DNA of 64,000 nt from Scytonema hofmannii PCC 7110. GTDB lineage: Bacteria > Cyanobacteriota > Cyanobacteriia > Cyanobacteriales > Nostocaceae. The notes below the pieces were generated by a model, which had not been told where the DNA came from, searched no databases, and saw only the letters and a program-made list of their open reading frames with translations. Shown in pieces: positions 34,279 through 45,240 of this stretch (position 1 is its first letter; each line of letters opens with the position of its first letter). The stretch is from positions 6,504,882 to 6,568,881 of the forward strand of contig NZ_KQ976354.1 in assembly GCF_000346485.2 (NCBI RefSeq). Reading direction: 5' to 3'. The position numbers and the translations under genes are program-made.

Positions 34279-34400
34279 CCATTTTCATTAATTTCTACAA
34301 TACAATCGAAGCCTAAAGGAAGTGTAGTGATAAATGAACGAGTTCTGCTTTGTCCGACAGCCGGATAACACAAACTAGTACGCAAAAGGTAGATATCTTC
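34260..34400 (-). pseudogene. C-terminal remnant of an unknown protein
   Basis: The minus-strand frame reads REDIYLLRTSLCYPAVGQSR, TRSFITTLPLGFDCIVEIN and ends NGKLKIL-stop. It looks like genuine coding sequence, but a stop precedes it and there is no start. I do not recognise the family. Its last codons are also present at the other end of the repeat pair (29510-29530). Confidence 0.5.
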
Positions 34401-34526
34401 TCTTTACCTGAATAAAGCCCCAAAATGCAGTCCAGCAATTGTTGGTCTTTAAATTACCTGTCCTGTTACGTTTAATTATGCCCAATTATTTACAAGTATT
34501 GGTTGGTTAACACGAGCGTTCAACCC

Positions 34527-34629
34527 CAGGACTTACGCACTCACACGAAAGAAACCGGGTTTCTGGACAGAGACTCATGGCTGAAACGACAATTTTTGGT
34601 AAAGAAACCCGGTTTTTGCGTAAGTCCTG
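34527..34629. mobile_element. MITE-like element, 103 bp
   Basis: The termini are the perfect inverted repeat CAGGACTTACGCA / TGCGTAAGTCCTG. A second inverted pair (AAGAAACCGGGTTTCTGG / AAAGAAACCCGGTTTTT) lies inside. AACCC flanks the element on both sides (34522-34526, 34630-34634), consistent with a 5-bp target duplication. It has no coding capacity. Elements with AGGACTTACGCA ends are, to my knowledge, common in Nostocales genomes. Confidence 0.65.
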
Positions 34630-34727
34630 AACCCAACTCAATACGGCAAGAACACAAGACCGCAGGAGAAAAACCAGAGCCAACGCTTATCTCACTATTA
34701 CTCAGTTACTACAAAAACGTCTTTTCC

Positions 34728-35090
34728 CTATCTGCGGTATCTGTCATTTCTGTCGTATCTGCCATTTCTGTCGTATCTGTCATTTCTGTTGTATCTATCA
34801 TTTCTGTCGTATCTGCGCTCGCTAACTGAGAACTCTGCTCGACAACCATTCCTCACCCAAATGCGGTTTCTGTTATAGCCCCAATTTCCTCTACAACTAC
34901 GATCGGACAATTGCCTAACAAACCTGACACGACCTGTTGTATTTATCGAACAAGTATTTCTCCGATTATCACGGCTTTCACAAGTGATGACGTTTTGAGC
35001 AGAAGCAGCATCGGCAAAGCTAAAAAGTATGCCTAGACTAAGGCTAGTCGCTATAAAGGTAGCAGCCATTATCGGAAAACGGATGACCAT
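34728..35090 (-). CDS. DUF3011 family exported protein
   Basis: A 120-residue protein. There is a signal peptide (MAATFIATSLSLGILFSFADAASAQ), then one DUF3011 unit with paired cysteines (VITCESRDNRRNTCSINTTG, then SDRSCRGNWGYNRNRIWV, NGCRAEF). The C-terminus is a low-complexity tail of R-Y-D/N-R-N-D units, encoded by an imperfect 12-24 bp DNA repeat. DUF3011 proteins are periplasmic or secreted with unknown function. The start could be either of two ATGs (residue 1 or 8). Confidence 0.75.
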   Translation of the reverse strand: MVIRFPIMAATFIATSLSLGILFSFADAASAQNVITCESRDNRRNTCSINTTGRVRFVRQLSDRSCRGNWGYNRNRIWVRNGCRAEFSVSERRYDRNDRYNRNDRYDRNGRYDRNDRYRR

Positions 35091-35335
35091 ATTAAATGTT
35101 AGATCTCTTTAAGAATAAAAACTAACTATAATAATTTTCCCAAATTTATAAAAACACTTGCCTGTATCTGAAGTCATAACCTTATACGTTTTATGGGTGA
35201 CGATCGATATATCTACATTTTGAAACCCGTTGTTATGCTTTATAACGATAATGACTGAAACCGCTAAAATCCGATAATTTTGTAGGTTGGGTTTCCTTCC
35301 TCAACCCAACTTACTGGATGAGATATCAACATACT

Positions 35336-36655
35336 TTAAACAAGCGGTAGTTCAATAAAAAATTTTGTACCATGTCCCAACTTAGAAACAAAACTGAGTT
35401 GACCGCCATGTCGCTCTACTACAATCTGATGCGCGATCGATAAACCTAAACCTGTTCCCTTGCTGATTGGTTTGGTGGTAAACATGGGTGCAAAAATTTG
35501 CTGTTTGACTACATCTGTCATTCCTTTGCCATTATCGGTAATACAAATGATGACTTTTTTCTCATCAGGTTGTTCGGTCAGAATGCTGATACTTGGCTGA
35601 TTTTGACATCCAAGATTGACATTTGTACCTTCAGGGTCAAAGCATTCCTCAACTGCATCAATAGCATTGGCAAGTAAATTCATAAACACTTGATTGATTT
35701 GCCCTGGATAGCACTTCACTTCTGGTAAGTCGCCATATTGTCTGATGACTTGAATTTCCGGACGTCTATCTCTAGCTTTAAGGCGATGCCGTAAAATAAC
35801 TAGAGTGCTATCTAACCCTAAATGCAAATTTGTCGGAACTTTTGTGCTGACATCCAATCGCGAGAAGTTTCGCAGTGATACTGAAATATCTTTAATGCGA
35901 TCGCCACTCAATTGCATTGAATCCAGTAATTTAGGAAAATCTTCAATCGCAAACTCAATGTCCTCAGCTTCAAGTGCTTGTTGTAGTTCTGGTATTTCTG
36001 GACAATATTGTTGGTAAAGTTTTAAAGCTTGAGTCAGAGAAGCAAAATACTGTTTTGCGGGAGCAAGATTGCTGATAATGCAACCAATAGGATTGTTGAG
36101 TTCGTGCGCTACTCCTGCAACTAACTGACCCAACATAGATAATTTCTCTTGCTGTACGAGTTGTACTTGCGTCTTTTGTAAAGCTGCGGTACGTTCTGTC
36201 ACTCGTTGCTCTAAATCTTCAGTTAATTGCATCAATTGAAAGTTCTTTTCTGCAAGCGATTTAGTCAATTTTTGCAATTGTAGTTGAACTTTGACTCGTG
36301 CTATCACCTCCTCTTCTTCAAAAGGTTTAGTAATATAGTCTACCGCTCCTAAAGACAACCCTTTGACCTTATTTTCAGTATGAGCTAAAGCAGTCATAAA
36401 AATTATGGGAATGCCTTGAGTTAAAGGATCTGCTTTTAACAAAGAACAAGTTTCAAAACCATTGATTCCTGGCATTTCCACATCAAGAAGAATCAAAGCT
36501 GGTGGTTCTTGCTTGATTTGCTTGATAGCACTTTCCCCATCCGCAGCTAACCGTATTTTCAATCCAACACTTTTTAATGCTTGCTTTAAAACAGATAAAT
36601 TCGTGGGTTTGTCATCCACAATTAAAATAAATTCTTCTGTTAAATTTGATATCAT
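35336..36655 (-). CDS. Response-regulator/histidine-kinase hybrid (REC-HisKA-HATPase)
   Basis: A 439-residue protein. The N-terminal receiver has ILIVDDKPTN and phosphoacceptor Asp58 (LILLDVEMPG). A coiled coil at ~125-170 follows, then a HisKA domain with His184 (GVAHELNNPIG), and a HATPase domain with NLLANAIDAV, DNGKGM and GTGLGLSIAHQ. It is cytosolic with no sensor of its own, so it probably receives phosphate from the hybrid kinase encoded 56 bp upstream in the same operon and acts on a further regulator that is not seen here. Confidence 0.9.
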   Translation of the reverse strand: MISNLTEEFILIVDDKPTNLSVLKQALKSVGLKIRLAADGESAIKQIKQEPPALILLDVEMPGINGFETCSLLKADPLTQGIPIIFMTALAHTENKVKGLSLGAVDYITKPFEEEEVIARVKVQLQLQKLTKSLAEKNFQLMQLTEDLEQRVTERTAALQKTQVQLVQQEKLSMLGQLVAGVAHELNNPIGCIISNLAPAKQYFASLTQALKLYQQYCPEIPELQQALEAEDIEFAIEDFPKLLDSMQLSGDRIKDISVSLRNFSRLDVSTKVPTNLHLGLDSTLVILRHRLKARDRRPEIQVIRQYGDLPEVKCYPGQINQVFMNLLANAIDAVEECFDPEGTNVNLGCQNQPSISILTEQPDEKKVIICITDNGKGMTDVVKQQIFAPMFTTKPISKGTGLGLSIAHQIVVERHGGQLSFVSKLGHGTKFFIELPLV

Positions 36656-36711
36656 AATCGAATATAAATTTTACTAAAAATTAGCAAAAATCGCAAGAAA
36701 AGTGTTATAAA

Positions 36712-39525
36712 TTACTTATTATCAAAATACTTTCCGATGAATTCCTGAACTTGTTTCACTTGACAAGCCTCTGCTAATTCAATCAACTTTTCAGCAAACG
36801 GGGTAAATTGGATATCTTGCTGTTTGAGCATTTCAGCTATTGCTGTCAATTCATCAAAATCTCCTTTTTGAGCAAGTTCGTGGAGTTGAGCCAGTATATT
36901 ACCTTGTGGTAGTTCAATTTCAGAAGAAGTGACTTGAGAATTTCTTGGTGTTTCATCTTTACTCAATTTGTCTTGTTGTTTCTCTTGATAAACCCATTCC
37001 AGTTGCAGATGTTTGCGAAGCATTTCTAACAGCATATCAGCCTGCACGGGCTTGGGCAAAAAGTCACTAGCACCAGCTTCCATACTCTTGAACAGATCGG
37101 CATCAAACACACTAGCGGAGGATGCGATCGCTACAATATTTTTAAGTTCTGGAGACTGCTGTAACTGTTTGATCAACTCAAAACCATGCATCACAGGCAT
37201 CACCAAATCAGTGATAATTACGTCAGGTTTCAAGATTTTAGCTTTGTCTAAACCTTGTTCCCCGTTACTGGCTTCAGCGACTTCAAAACCAATTGGTTCT
37301 AACATATTGATAATAACCGAGCGATTTTCCCATTTATCATCTACAATTAAAACTCTTCGTTTTGCTCCTTGATAACCAGCAATTGTACCGTAGAGAGTCA
37401 CTCTCGATCCCATCAACCCATCTTTGGCTTCCTGCAACTCCACATCAAACCAGAAAGTACTGCCCTTACCCAATTCACTTTCCACTTTCAAAGTGCTACC
37501 CATAAGCGATACAATCCTGTTGCTAATAGGTAGTCCCAAACCCGTACCTTCTGCTTGCTTTTTCACATCGCCTACTTGCTCAAAAGGTACAAATATTTTC
37601 TGCAATTGTTCCTCTTGTAAACCAACCCCCGTGTCTTGAACTTGAAATCGAACTATCCTAGTTATAGGTTTTGAAGGTGAATTTTGAACAGCGTCTTTTT
37701 GAGTCATTTCTTGGTTTTCTAAAACCTTGACACTAAAAGTCACTCCTCCCGTATCGGTAAACTTCACAGCATTACCCAGTAGATTAATTAAAACCTGACG
37801 CAATCTTTTCTCATCCGCATGAATACTTTGTGGAAGATGGAAATCCGCTTGATAAATAAATGTAATACCTTTCTGTTCGGCACGAAGGCGACAAATTTCC
37901 ACAACACCTTCTAAAAAGGATAAAAAATGAAAATTATTTGGATAAAGCTCCATTTTTTGAGCTTCAATTTTTGAAAGGTCTAAAATATCGTTGATTAAAG
38001 TCAACAAATGAGAACCGCACTGATAAATAATTTCGGTTCCCTTACGACCTTTTTCCGTTAAAGGTTCCGAACGACGCAAAATTTGTGCGTATCCTAAAAT
38101 GCCATTCAGTGGTGTACGGAGTTCATGGCTCATATTTGTCAAAAATTCGCTTTTAGCTTTATTAGCTGTATCTGCAGCTTCTTTAGCTGCTTTGAGTTCC
38201 ACAGTTCGCTCATCTACTCGTGCTTCTAGTTCCTGATTCGTCTTTTCTAAAGCACTGAAGGACTCACGCAACTGTTGTGCCATTTGGTTAAAAGAGCTTG
38301 ACAATACCCCCAATTCTGCTATGTTTCCCACCTTCACTTTTTGGTCTAAATTCCCATTGGCTATAGCAGCAGAAGCGTTTTTCAAGCGTAAGATAGGACG
38401 GCTAATCCAACGAGAAGTGAAAACACCAACCACAGAAGCTAGTACTAAAGCTCCCAAACACAATAGAATTGTGGTACGGGTATTGGCATTGATGCGTTCC
38501 ATAAAGTCCGATTCTGGCACTACGACCACAATGAGCCAGTCAATTCCTCGACCATCTTGTAGGGGAACCACTTGCACGAATTGTCGTTCGCCATCAAAGA
38601 TAAAATCTAGTTGTTGACCACTGTTGATGGTGCTGAAGTTGCCTACGTACTTTTGTAAAGACCGGGCTGTAGCGCGAATTATAGGATTGTTAGCATTCTT
38701 TGCGTCGATCCTCTCTACCTCCTTCCCTTGAATCATAAATGACTCTTTGATAACCGAACTAGCTACCAAATTCCCAGAGCGTTCGATAATGAAGGTCTGT
38801 CCCATACGACCTATCTTTATCTCTCGCAGGAAGCGATGGATTTTCTCTATATCAAACAAGTTGTTCACAACTCCAAGGAGTTGACCTGTTTCACTGTAGA
38901 CGGGATTGTTCAAAGAAGTCGCTACAGATGAATGACTTGCACGCCTAAAGAACTCACTCCAAATTGGTTTCTTCGCTTTCACCGCTGCTTTGTACCAAGG
39001 TCGAGTCCGCGAGTCGTAGTCCTGGGCTTCAATCAACTTAACTCGTCTACCTTGATTATCAAGCTTATAAACGTTTCTTTTTGGGGTAGTCGTTTGGTCT
39101 TTATATTTGACAATGACTTCACCACCTACCTCACGTTCAACCCCAACGGATTCTCCTTGAACGCTACTAAATTGAATAAAGCTCACTATGTCTTGTTGCA
39201 CTAGATACCATAAGTAACTCTCTAACTCAGAATAGTTAGTTCTGTTATGTTGCCAGCTTTTGATACTAGACGCAACCACTTCATTCATCTTATGGGGTTC
39301 ATCCAAGTAGGTCAAAATCTGGTGTTTAATGCGTTGGCTTGTTTCACTCCTCAATTGAGTCGCAACGTCGTTAACTGCTTGTTGACCGTTGCGTAGCGAC
39401 AGCCATCCGGTTACTCCTACTGCTGCAAAAACTTGCACCACAAACGGTACGACCAAAACCAGCCGAAGCGACCATTTTTTATCTGCGGGGATTCTTTTCT
39501 CTGTATGGGTTGTAGAGGTGTTCAC
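36712..39525 (-). CDS. Membrane hybrid histidine kinase (dCache-HAMP-HisKA-HATPase-REC)
   Basis: A 937-residue protein. The first membrane segment is at ~20-42. A periplasmic double-Cache sensor spans ~50-340, with typical RPWYKAA and [15 protein letters not shown]. The second membrane segment is at ~351-372, then HAMP, HisKA with His467 ([12 protein letters not shown]), HATPase ([20 protein letters not shown]), and a receiver ([21 protein letters not shown]). A ~90-residue helical tail ends the protein. It is the first gene of a two-gene operon with the REC-HisKA protein. The ligand is unknown; Cache domains often bind small organic acids or amino acids. Confidence 0.92.
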   Translation of the reverse strand: MNTSTTHTEKRIPADKKWSLRLVLVVPFVVQVFAAVGVTGWLSLRNGQQAVNDVATQLRSETSQRIKHQILTYLDEPHKMNEVVASSIKSWQHNRTNYSELESYLWYLVQQDIVSFIQFSSVQGESVGVEREVGGEVIVKYKDQTTTPKRNVYKLDNQGRRVKLIEAQDYDSRTRPWYKAAVKAKKPIWSEFFRRASHSSVATSLNNPVYSETGQLLGVVNNLFDIEKIHRFLREIKIGRMGQTFIIERSGNLVASSVIKESFMIQGKEVERIDAKNANNPIIRATARSLQKYVGNFSTINSGQQLDFIFDGERQFVQVVPLQDGRGIDWLIVVVVPESDFMERINANTRTTILLCLGALVLASVVGVFTSRWISRPILRLKNASAAIANGNLDQKVKVGNIAELGVLSSSFNQMAQQLRESFSALEKTNQELEARVDERTVELKAAKEAADTANKAKSEFLTNMSHELRTPLNGILGYAQILRRSEPLTEKGRKGTEIIYQCGSHLLTLINDILDLSKIEAQKMELYPNNFHFLSFLEGVVEICRLRAEQKGITFIYQADFHLPQSIHADEKRLRQVLINLLGNAVKFTDTGGVTFSVKVLENQEMTQKDAVQNSPSKPITRIVRFQVQDTGVGLQEEQLQKIFVPFEQVGDVKKQAEGTGLGLPISNRIVSLMGSTLKVESELGKGSTFWFDVELQEAKDGLMGSRVTLYGTIAGYQGAKRRVLIVDDKWENRSVIINMLEPIGFEVAEASNGEQGLDKAKILKPDVIITDLVMPVMHGFELIKQLQQSPELKNIVAIASSASVFDADLFKSMEAGASDFLPKPVQADMLLEMLRKHLQLEWVYQEKQQDKLSKDETPRNSQVTSSEIELPQGNILAQLHELAQKGDFDELTAIAEMLKQQDIQFTPFAEKLIELAEACQVKQVQEFIGKYFDNK

Positions 39526-39627
39526 TTAGCATTGCCAATTAAGAATGGTTCCTGACCTATAATGTTCCCGTTTTTTGAACCATCCTATCAGCGCACAAGC
39601 TAAATCAAGAAAGAAATGTTATAATTA

Positions 39628-41013
39628 CTATATTATCTCCTGACCCAATTGCTCCATCAAACACTCAGCAATCCGTCTAGCAGCACCTGGTTTTCCCATC
39701 CTCCGCACGCCATTTTCTGCAATAACGTGTAAACTATCGGGATTGTATAGGAGACTTCGCACTACACTAGCAGTAGCTTCTGGGTCTTGAATGAGAATTA
39801 CTGAGGGTCCTAAAAGACGACTTTGCGCTTCAGCAAAGGCAGCCGTAAATTGAGGTCCTTTTCCGGGAAAGATAATCGCAGGTTTGCCCAAACCTACAAA
39901 TTGTTCTGTTGCTGTTCCCGCCATTGCAATGGCTAAATCCGCCATATGCAGACAATCATTATAAGCATTTTGAGTCAGTACAAAATAAGCATTTTTCTGT
40001 TTAAATGACAGCGCATTTTTATCGGCAATTGTCACTGGTGGTTCTGCATGGGGACGCCAGCCTTGAGATTGCAGCATTTGGCGCATGCTTTCAAAATGCA
40101 AGCTGGGTGCGATCGCTCCCAAGAATACCACTGTCTTAGAAGAATATCCCATAAAATCTCGCTCCTGAAACAGTGCCATTACAGCAGAGACAGCGATCGT
40201 GATTTGATGCCAGTTATCGTAAGCTTCTGGAGGACGGGAACCTGGTAACAAAGTCACAATCAGAGGTCGAACCACTTCCTCTTGTTCTGCATTCAGGTTG
40301 TAAAATCGTTGAGAGGGAAAAGACGGTTCCAACCCATCCATCATGGGGTTACCCAAATCAAATGCAGGAATAGAGAAATTTGTCAATACCGCTGATGTGA
40401 GTGCATCTCTTGGAAATACGGCTTTGCAACGAGGACGACTCATCAGCCAACGTTCCCAAGGGTGATAAACCGAGCCGGAAAAATTTTCCCACCATGTGGA
40501 TGGGTTTTTCCGTTTTAATATTCCAATTTCATCTCGCACGTAATATTCCGATTTTGCCGTCCCCACAAAAGCGTAGTTGGTACTGCTTAAAGATGCAAAT
40601 AACAGTGGAACAATATCTCCTACCGCTAAGACAGCATTTTTATACCCCAATCTTTGTTGAGTGTTAACCCAGTTGCGTATAGTTTTTACTTGCTCGAACG
40701 TCAGTTGTAACAAACCACCATGCACATCTCGCACAAATTGGCGTCCATCCATATATATAAAACCACCACTAGGCATAGTGCGTACCGAACCAATGATGGG
40801 AATATCTAACTGATGGTAGGCGTGTCCCTGTCCTACTATTGGTAAAGCTACAATCTCTGGTGGATTGGGTTGTTGCTGGAGTTCCTGCAAAATGCGAACG
40901 GCTATAACATCTTCCCCGTGTCCGTTACTAATAGCAAGTAATCGCAAGCGAGAAGTTTCGTTTTGGTACTGAGAGGCTAGGGGTAGCTGTGATAGATCGC
41001 TCATGAGAAACAA
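39628..41013 (-). CDS. Lipid-A-disaccharide synthase-related protein
   Basis: A 461-residue protein. It has a GT-B-like layout: LLAISNGHGEDVIAVRIL near the N-terminus, VGDIVPLLFA, VTLLPGSRPPEAY and a C-terminal AMAGTATEQFVGLGKPAI. These match the cyanobacterial/plant family annotated as lipid-A-disaccharide synthase-related, which resembles LpxB but is distinct from it. Probably a glycosyltransferase acting on a membrane lipid or envelope glycan; the substrate is not established. Divergent from the Omp85 gene with a 145-bp spacer. Confidence 0.85.
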   Translation of the reverse strand: MFLMSDLSQLPLASQYQNETSRLRLLAISNGHGEDVIAVRILQELQQQPNPPEIVALPIVGQGHAYHQLDIPIIGSVRTMPSGGFIYMDGRQFVRDVHGGLLQLTFEQVKTIRNWVNTQQRLGYKNAVLAVGDIVPLLFASLSSTNYAFVGTAKSEYYVRDEIGILKRKNPSTWWENFSGSVYHPWERWLMSRPRCKAVFPRDALTSAVLTNFSIPAFDLGNPMMDGLEPSFPSQRFYNLNAEQEEVVRPLIVTLLPGSRPPEAYDNWHQITIAVSAVMALFQERDFMGYSSKTVVFLGAIAPSLHFESMRQMLQSQGWRPHAEPPVTIADKNALSFKQKNAYFVLTQNAYNDCLHMADLAIAMAGTATEQFVGLGKPAIIFPGKGPQFTAAFAEAQSRLLGPSVILIQDPEATASVVRSLLYNPDSLHVIAENGVRRMGKPGAARRIAECLMEQLGQEII

Positions 41014-41158
41014 AAACTTAAAGTTTACTGTCTTTTGGGATAAGAGGGATACATGGGGGTATCAATAATCGGCGAAGCAGCTGGAAGTTAGTACTATCCG
41101 CATCGCCTAACCTCTGTACAGAATTTCACACTAACTCCCAGTCAATCAGGCTAGTATT

Positions 41159-43213
41159 ATGCGAGTTTCTTCTGCTGCAATTTTTACTCTAGTGACTTTG
41201 ACGGCTAGCACCGTCACTCAACAAGCAATAGCTGCTCCTTCTAATGTTCCCACTCAAGCTGAGAATGTCAACAATATTGTAGTTCCCACAGCGGAAGAAA
41301 CACCCGTTCAATCGGAAGCGATCGCTAAACCAGAAACTATAGTCGTAGAACCATTTTCTCAAAAATCCGAGATTGGGGACAAGGGGGGCACGGTAGAAAA
41401 GGAGAAAATTGTACAAGAGTTTTTTCCCTCAGTCCCTCAGTCACCCACTCCCTCACTCCCTCAGTCCCCCTCAACTGATTTGGTCGTGACAGCGACAGAT
41501 GTAAAAATAGAGGGTGCAACTGAAGAATTAGAGCAAGTTATTCGCAGCAAAATCAAAACTCAAGCTGGCGGTGAAACGAGCCAAAATCAGCTACAGCAAG
41601 ATGTTGCAGCTATTTTAGACACGGGTTTATTTATCAATGCCCGCGTTAATAGTAATACGACACCAACAGGTTTAAATGTTGTCTATCAAGTTCAACCTGT
41701 GATTGTGCGTTCCATCCAACTTTCTGGAGCTAAAGCACTGACTTATCAAGTTGCTTGGGAACGTTTTCAATCCCAAGTAGGAACAGCCATCAGCCCCAAT
41801 GGTTTGAAGGCGGTCGTAGAACAAATCAATAAATGGTACGCTGACAATGGTTATAAAATTGCACGAGTTATATCAATAACTCCAACTCAAGATGGTATTC
41901 TGACTGTCAACGTTGGCGAAGGTGTTGTTGGTAGCGTTCAATTTCGCTTTGTCAACGAAGAAGGCAAAACAGTTGATGACAAGGGTAAGCCTATCACGGG
42001 ACGTACCAAACAAGATTTCTTGCGCCAACAACTCAAACTAAAATCGGGTCAACTTTTTCAAGAAAGTGTTGTCAAGCAGGACTTACAGCAACTGTATAAA
42101 ACTGGATTGTTTGAAAATGTGAATGTTGCTTTCGAGGGTGATGCAACAAAACTTGATGTCATTTACCAACTGAGGGAATTAGGCGCACGTTCTGTTAACG
42201 TAGGTGGCAATTACAGTGCTGACCAAGGAATAGTAGGTACGCTCACGTATAATGACCGAAATGTCGGTGGTAGTAACGATATATTAGGTGTGAATGTTCA
42301 AGTTGGTCGTCGCGATATCCAGTTTGAAACTAAGTTCACTAGCCCCTACCGCGCATCAAATCCAGACCGCTTGGGCTACAGCATAACCACCTTTCGCAAA
42401 CGGGGACTTTCTGACACTTTTGATGGTGACGTTAAACTGGCTGACGGCGATCGCATTCGGGAAGGAAAGATTGGCGGTAGTATTAGCTTCCAACGACCAA
42501 TTGATGATTGGGATACTTCTTTGGGTTTCAATTATACCCGTGTAAGTATTCGCGATCGCGAAGGGACGATCTCACCCTTTGACGAACAGGGTAATCAACT
42601 GTCTTTTAGCGGTAGTGGTATTGATGATTTGGCTACCGTGTCTTTCACTGCTACCAAAGATTTCCGAGACAACCCCTCAAATCCAACAAGCGGTTCCATA
42701 CTGAAACTCAGTACTGAACAATCAGTTCCGATCGGAAACGGACAAATTTCCATGAATCGCATCAAGGCAAACTACACTCAGTTTACGCCCTTTAAGCTAT
42801 TTGAATCTAAAAAACCGCAAGTCGTTGCTTTGAACTTACAAGCAGGAACAGTGCTTGGCGATTTACCACCTTATGAAACCTTTAACTTAGGTGGCCCTAA
42901 TTCAGTACGCGGTTATGATGGTGGTGATATTGCTAGCGGTCGCACTTACGTCTTGGCTTCTGCAGAATACCGTTTCCCCATCCCTGTCTTGGATGCATTG
43001 GGAGGTGTGGTATTTGCTGATTTTGCCTCAGATTTAGGTTCTGGCGAGACTGTATTAGATAATCCTGGAGGAGTTCGGGATAAACCAGGGACTGGTTTTG
43101 GTTATGGGGCTGGTTTGCGCTTCGATTCACCTTTAGGTCTGATTCGGGCTGACTTTGGTTTGAATGACCAAGGTGAAAGCAGATTGCACTTTGGTATCGG
43201 TCACCGCTTTTAA
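41159..43213 (+). CDS. Omp85/BamA-type outer-membrane assembly protein
   Basis: A 684-residue protein. A signal peptide ends at ~25 (TVTQQAIAA), a proline-rich linker runs to ~115, three POTRA domains span ~115-345, and a C-terminal 16-strand barrel follows. The barrel has the hallmark loop-6 motif VRGYDGG and a terminal strand ending HFGIGHRF. It inserts outer-membrane proteins, and cyanobacterial homologues are related to chloroplast Toc75. POTRA number and linker fit the cyanobacterial type. It is distinct from the TpsB remnants at 13.1 and 15.4-15.8 kb. Confidence 0.9.
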   Translation: MRVSSAAIFTLVTLTASTVTQQAIAAPSNVPTQAENVNNIVVPTAEETPVQSEAIAKPETIVVEPFSQKSEIGDKGGTVEKEKIVQEFFPSVPQSPTPSLPQSPSTDLVVTATDVKIEGATEELEQVIRSKIKTQAGGETSQNQLQQDVAAILDTGLFINARVNSNTTPTGLNVVYQVQPVIVRSIQLSGAKALTYQVAWERFQSQVGTAISPNGLKAVVEQINKWYADNGYKIARVISITPTQDGILTVNVGEGVVGSVQFRFVNEEGKTVDDKGKPITGRTKQDFLRQQLKLKSGQLFQESVVKQDLQQLYKTGLFENVNVAFEGDATKLDVIYQLRELGARSVNVGGNYSADQGIVGTLTYNDRNVGGSNDILGVNVQVGRRDIQFETKFTSPYRASNPDRLGYSITTFRKRGLSDTFDGDVKLADGDRIREGKIGGSISFQRPIDDWDTSLGFNYTRVSIRDREGTISPFDEQGNQLSFSGSGIDDLATVSFTATKDFRDNPSNPTSGSILKLSTEQSVPIGNGQISMNRIKANYTQFTPFKLFESKKPQVVALNLQAGTVLGDLPPYETFNLGGPNSVRGYDGGDIASGRTYVLASAEYRFPIPVLDALGGVVFADFASDLGSGETVLDNPGGVRDKPGTGFGYGAGLRFDSPLGLIRADFGLNDQGESRLHFGIGHRF

Positions 43214-43289
43214 TTTTGGATTTTGGATTTTGGATTTTGGATTGGTGATTGTCGATTAGATCCCCGACTTCTGCAAGAAGTTGGGGATC
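43214..43289. repeat. ATTTTGG tract and GATCCCCGACTT palindrome, copy 3
   Basis: The heptamer ATTTTGG is repeated at 43214-43243. The palindrome follows at 43259-43289, with altered loop and one G.T wobble in the stem instead of G.C, so pairing is kept. The rest of the spacer to the kinase gene holds a small GAAACCGGA/TTTCCGGTTT palindrome (43428-43447) and an inverse ATCCAAAATC tract (~43540-43568). Confidence 0.7.
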
Positions 43290-43605
43290 TAGTAGCCTTG
43301 AGTAGCTGAGTGCTAAGCAGTAAGTATATGATGGGAGTTAAAAACAAAGTGGAGCATCTGTTAGATGGAAAATTGATTATTATGATTTGCGATCGCTAAA
43401 AATCCAGGTTAGACTCAAGACTTGAAACCGGAGTTTCCGGTTTTGTAGTTGAAAATGCAGTATTAACATAACCATACCAATTTGAAAAAAGAATGCGACA
43501 GATCGTTGGATAGAATAAAGTCTAAGTAAGGCTTTCTCAATCCAAAATCTAAAATCTAAAATCCAAAATGGTATGACTTGATTGACTCAGCACTCAGGAC
43601 TCCAT

Positions 43606-45234
43606 ATGCTAGCAGGTACAACCTTGCAAGGTGGCAAATATACTCTAGACCAGGAAATAGGTCGGGGGGGCTTTGGGATTACGTTCAAAGCAACTCATCA
43701 CTACTTACATCAGGTTGTGGTGATTAAAACTCTGAATGAGAAATTGCGACAGCATCCTTCTTTTGCCAAATTTGAAGGTCAATTCCAAGATGAAGCCAGA
43801 CGATTGGCGACGTGTGTTCATCCAAATATTGTCAGGGTAAGCGACTTTTTTGTCGAAGACAAGCTACCTTACATGGTGATGGAATACATTCCCGGTGAAA
43901 GTCTGGCACAAGCATTTGTCATTCCAGCAATACCTTTGCAAGAGAGCCTAGCAGTTCATTATATCCGCCAGATAGGAGCAGCACTACAGGTTGTTCATCA
44001 CAATAACTTGCTGCATCGAGATGTCAAACCGGATAATATTATTCTTCGTCAAGGAACTCAGGAAGTGGTGCTGATTGATTTTGGCATTGCACGAGAGTTT
44101 AATCATGGAGCAAGGCAAACTCATACGGGGATCGTCTCAGAAGGTTACTCGCCCATCGAACAGTATATGTCGCAAGCACCTCGCACGCCTGCAACGGATG
44201 TCTATGGTTTAGCAGCAACATTATACGCTCTGTTGACAGCACAAGTTCCCATGCCAGCATTACTGCGCGATCGCGAACCAATGCCCTCCCCTCGCGAGTT
44301 ACAACCCTACTTAAGTGCATCGGTCAATCAAGCAGTGATGAGGGGTATGGCAGTAGAATCTCGTTTTCGTCCCCAAACCGTTGCAGAGTGGTTGCAAATA
44401 CTACCTAACAGTAGCATAAATGCAGTACCTCAATCAGTAGCAACTCAAACAGTACCGACTATCGATTTATCGGCACAACAACAAATAGTAAAATTGCCTC
44501 AGAAGGTAACCCCGAACGCAGCAGAAACTTCACCACCTCCAAGCAAATCCAATAAAGCCAACAAAACATTGTCACCCAAGGTTTTAATTGGTACAGGTGT
44601 AGCTCTCATAGCAGCTACAACAAGTTTTGCCGTCACTAGCATGATTACCAAAAATCAATCGCCATCCCCACAGCAGACAGTAGAGAAGCGCAATAATAAT
44701 GGCGTATTTGAGAACACACCCACAGCAGACACGACACCAATTTCAGAACAAGATACCAACACGACTAAAAGCAATAACACCAATACATATAAAGTTGAAA
44801 CTGCACCGACTTCTACTTCTAGTTACAAGCGACGCAAGCGAAACCGTCGAACTTCAACCGAACAATATTCTACACAAGAATCAACCAAAACTAACTCTGG
44901 AGCATCCGTAAATCAACAAAATCAAAATCAAGAACCAACACGGGAAGCATCAGAACAAAGACAGGAAGCTGCTTCACCAAGCACGGACTCCTCAAGTAAG
45001 TTAAGAGAGACACTGAGGAAATATCGCGATCGTAATACCGCCCCATCATCTTCCGAAAATCAATCACCACCTTCAAGTGGCACTTCTGAAACATCCCCAT
45101 CAGTCAAGCAGCCAAATAATTCTCCCGTTGTTGTTCCCGAACAACGTTCTAACGTTGAATCCAAACAACCCGATTCATCCTCTGTAGTAGTCCCAACACA
45201 AGAACAACCAAACCCATCTACTGATAATAATTAA
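43606..45234 (+). CDS. Ser/Thr protein kinase with membrane anchor
   Basis: 542 residues from the ATG at 43606, which has AGGA 6 nt upstream (a TTG at 43582 opens the frame earlier). All the kinase motifs are present: GRGGFGITF (P-loop), VVVIKTL (Lys), HRDVKPDNI (catalytic loop), IDFGIA (metal-binding Asp), and [11 protein letters not shown] membrane segment ([18 protein letters not shown]) at ~residue 325 is followed by a ~210-residue Ser/Thr/Pro/Gln-rich extracytoplasmic tail of low complexity. A PASTA-free Hanks-type kinase, as is common in filamentous cyanobacteria. Substrate unknown. Confidence 0.9.
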   Translation: MLAGTTLQGGKYTLDQEIGRGGFGITFKATHHYLHQVVVIKTLNEKLRQHPSFAKFEGQFQDEARRLATCVHPNIVRVSDFFVEDKLPYMVMEYIPGESLAQAFVIPAIPLQESLAVHYIRQIGAALQVVHHNNLLHRDVKPDNIILRQGTQEVVLIDFGIAREFNHGARQTHTGIVSEGYSPIEQYMSQAPRTPATDVYGLAATLYALLTAQVPMPALLRDREPMPSPRELQPYLSASVNQAVMRGMAVESRFRPQTVAEWLQILPNSSINAVPQSVATQTVPTIDLSAQQQIVKLPQKVTPNAAETSPPPSKSNKANKTLSPKVLIGTGVALIAATTSFAVTSMITKNQSPSPQQTVEKRNNNGVFENTPTADTTPISEQDTNTTKSNNTNTYKVETAPTSTSSYKRRKRNRRTSTEQYSTQESTKTNSGASVNQQNQNQEPTREASEQRQEAASPSTDSSSKLRETLRKYRDRNTAPSSSENQSPPSSGTSETSPSVKQPNNSPVVVPEQRSNVESKQPDSSSVVVPTQEQPNPSTDNN

Positions 45235-45240
45235 AAAAAC

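Noticed and set aside
34503-34829. 108-codon open frame on the plus strand
   Set aside because: It is composed of the MITE-like element and the antisense of the DUF3011 repeat tail; the sequence (VVSVISVVS) is a repeat artefact.
41159-43213. Considered as the missing TpsB transporter for the tpsA exoprotein
   Set aside because: It has three POTRA domains, a VRGYDGG loop and a C-terminal HFGIGHRF strand typical of Omp85/BamA rather than the two-POTRA TpsB layout.
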